From Flavobacterium hankyongi (GTDB lineage: Bacteria > Bacteroidota > Bacteroidia > Flavobacteriales > Flavobacteriaceae): DNA of 64,000 nucleotides. Where the stretch lies: assembly GCF_036840915.1 (NCBI RefSeq), contig NZ_CP085725.1, positions 2,418,001 to 2,482,000 of the forward strand, in the 5' to 3' direction. Shown here in pieces: positions 63,420-64,000 of the stretch (positions are counted from its first letter, which is position 1; the number at the start of each line of letters is the position of its first letter). The position numbers and the translations under genes were made by a program. The notes below the pieces were generated by a model, which ran no database searches, was not told the DNA's origin, and worked only from the letters and a program-made list of their open reading frames with translations.

Positions 63420-64000
63420 TTATAAATCAATTAATTTAGCTGTTGACCAGCTTGTTTTGTTTCCATTAGCACAAACTGCTCTAACATAGAAATGATAATT
63501 ATACCCTTTTGTTAACTGATGAACTGGCCATCCACCTGTTGAAGCTGAGTATACAGTCCCAGAAGAAACAGAAGCTCCTTGGCTTACTATTGTATATTCA
63601 AAGTTTGATTCTCCATTATAATTCCAATTCAAAGCAATCCAAGCATATGAAGAAGTCTGAGATTCTAGAGTATATGCTAAATTTGTTGGAACAGAGCACA
63701 TATTTTGTGTGTACTGAGAAAAATATGCGTAAGGACCAGTCCATGAGCTCCATCCTTTACCATCATTACAATATGATCTAACATAGAAATCATAAGTGGT
63801 TTGAGCAGCCATAGGAATATTAGATAAATATTCATTATTCGCATTAATTGTTGTACCACTTCCTAAAGAAAATCCTTGAGCTCCATATTGCACTTGATAA
63901 TATGAAACAGTACCTGAACCAAAATTAGAGTCATCCCATGTCAATTGACCTGAATAAATTAAGTTATAGGGTTTACCACAGTAATTATTTATATAAATAA
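63420..64000 (-). CDS. FN3-domain extracellular protein, N-terminal part cut by the window edge
   Basis: Open frame to the window edge, about 192 residues visible, ending at a TAA at 63420. It contains two fibronectin type III-like units: one with QLTWDDSNFGSGTVSYYQVQ and TTYDFYVRSYCNDGKGWSSWTGP, the other CSVPTNLAYTLESQ to YNYHFYVRAVCANGNKTSWS. There is no T9SS sorting tail at its C terminus, which is surprising for such a protein. Secretion signals, if any, are outside the window. It could be part of an adhesin or a fragment; function is unknown. Confidence 0.8.
   Translation of the reverse strand, partial: IYINNYCGKPYNLIYSGQLTWDDSNFGSGTVSYYQVQYGAQGFSLGSGTTINANNEYLSNIPMAAQTTYDFYVRSYCNDGKGWSSWTGPYAYFSQYTQNMCSVPTNLAYTLESQTSSYAWIALNWNYNGESNFEYTIVSQGASVSSGTVYSASTGGWPVHQLTKGYNYHFYVRAVCANGNKTSWSTAKLIDL

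Overview
The window is AT-rich chromosomal DNA from a member of the Bacteroidota, most likely a Flavobacterium or a close relative. The evidence is the presence of type IX secretion (T9SS) C-terminal sorting tails on two secreted peptidases, an SDR-type L-threonine dehydrogenase, a TonB receptor with a carboxypeptidase-like N-terminal domain, many promoters of the Bacteroidota form TAnnTTTG, almost no Shine-Dalgarno sequences, and bacillithiol-associated proteins. I see no phage, insertion sequence, CRISPR array or rRNA. No stretch without a gene exceeds 300 bases.

Layout. (1) 1-7300 is a metal-uptake block: a divergent TonB receptor (cut by the window edge), an Nramp transporter fused to a universal-stress domain, a DtxR/MntR-type repressor, a small lipoprotein, and feoA-feoB with a FeoB-associated Cys-rich peptide. 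(2) 7300-12200 holds a SCO-type copper protein, an M13 peptidase and an S9 peptidase. (3) 12235-17149 is a five-gene minus-strand operon (bacillithiol-transferase-like DinB protein, zinc-ribbon protein, M28 membrane peptidase, SDR protein, EamA transporter). (4) 17300-31400 is mostly housekeeping: short SSB, T9SS M1 aminopeptidase, RseP, two identical tRNA-Asn genes, threonine dehydrogenase, Mfd, an M48 peptidase, YraN and LD-carboxypeptidase. (5) 31500-39560 runs on the plus strand: metG, ferritin, a Lys/Cys-rich mini-protein, HAD, CAT-like and HDAC-like genes, bacilliredoxin, PlsC, acyl-ACP desaturase and an HD hydrolase. (6) 39594-51380 is a heme-biosynthesis superlocus: araC-hemH-hemJ-histidine kinase-enoyl-CoA hydratase on the minus strand, divergent from hemA-C-D-E-(serine protease)-F-B-cytochrome c. 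(7) 51400-58919 holds DNA repair, an exonuclease, a SpmA/SpmB-like membrane protein, an LRR protein, fumarase, a PAS protein and an rRNA methyltransferase. (8) 58930-64000 holds a structured intergenic element, a large T9SS M4 metallopeptidase with duplicated FN3-GEVED modules, a CoA-transferase B subunit and the end of an FN3 protein.

How it fits together. Iron and manganese import (TonB receptor, Nramp, Feo), iron storage (ferritin), heme synthesis and heme or iron users (cytochrome c, acyl-ACP desaturase, class I fumarase) are concentrated here. Two regulatory observations link them. A 7-1-7 Fur-box-like palindrome lies both upstream of feoA and in the araC-hemH leader. A pair of identical 11-bp direct repeats exactly 21 bp apart lies in front of hemA, next to the AraC gene. 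A separate palindrome sits between the TonB receptor and the Nramp gene and suits the adjacent DtxR-type repressor. The least explained items are the Lys/Cys-rich mini-protein behind ferritin, the serine protease inside the heme operon, and the three-way-junction element at 58933-59032.
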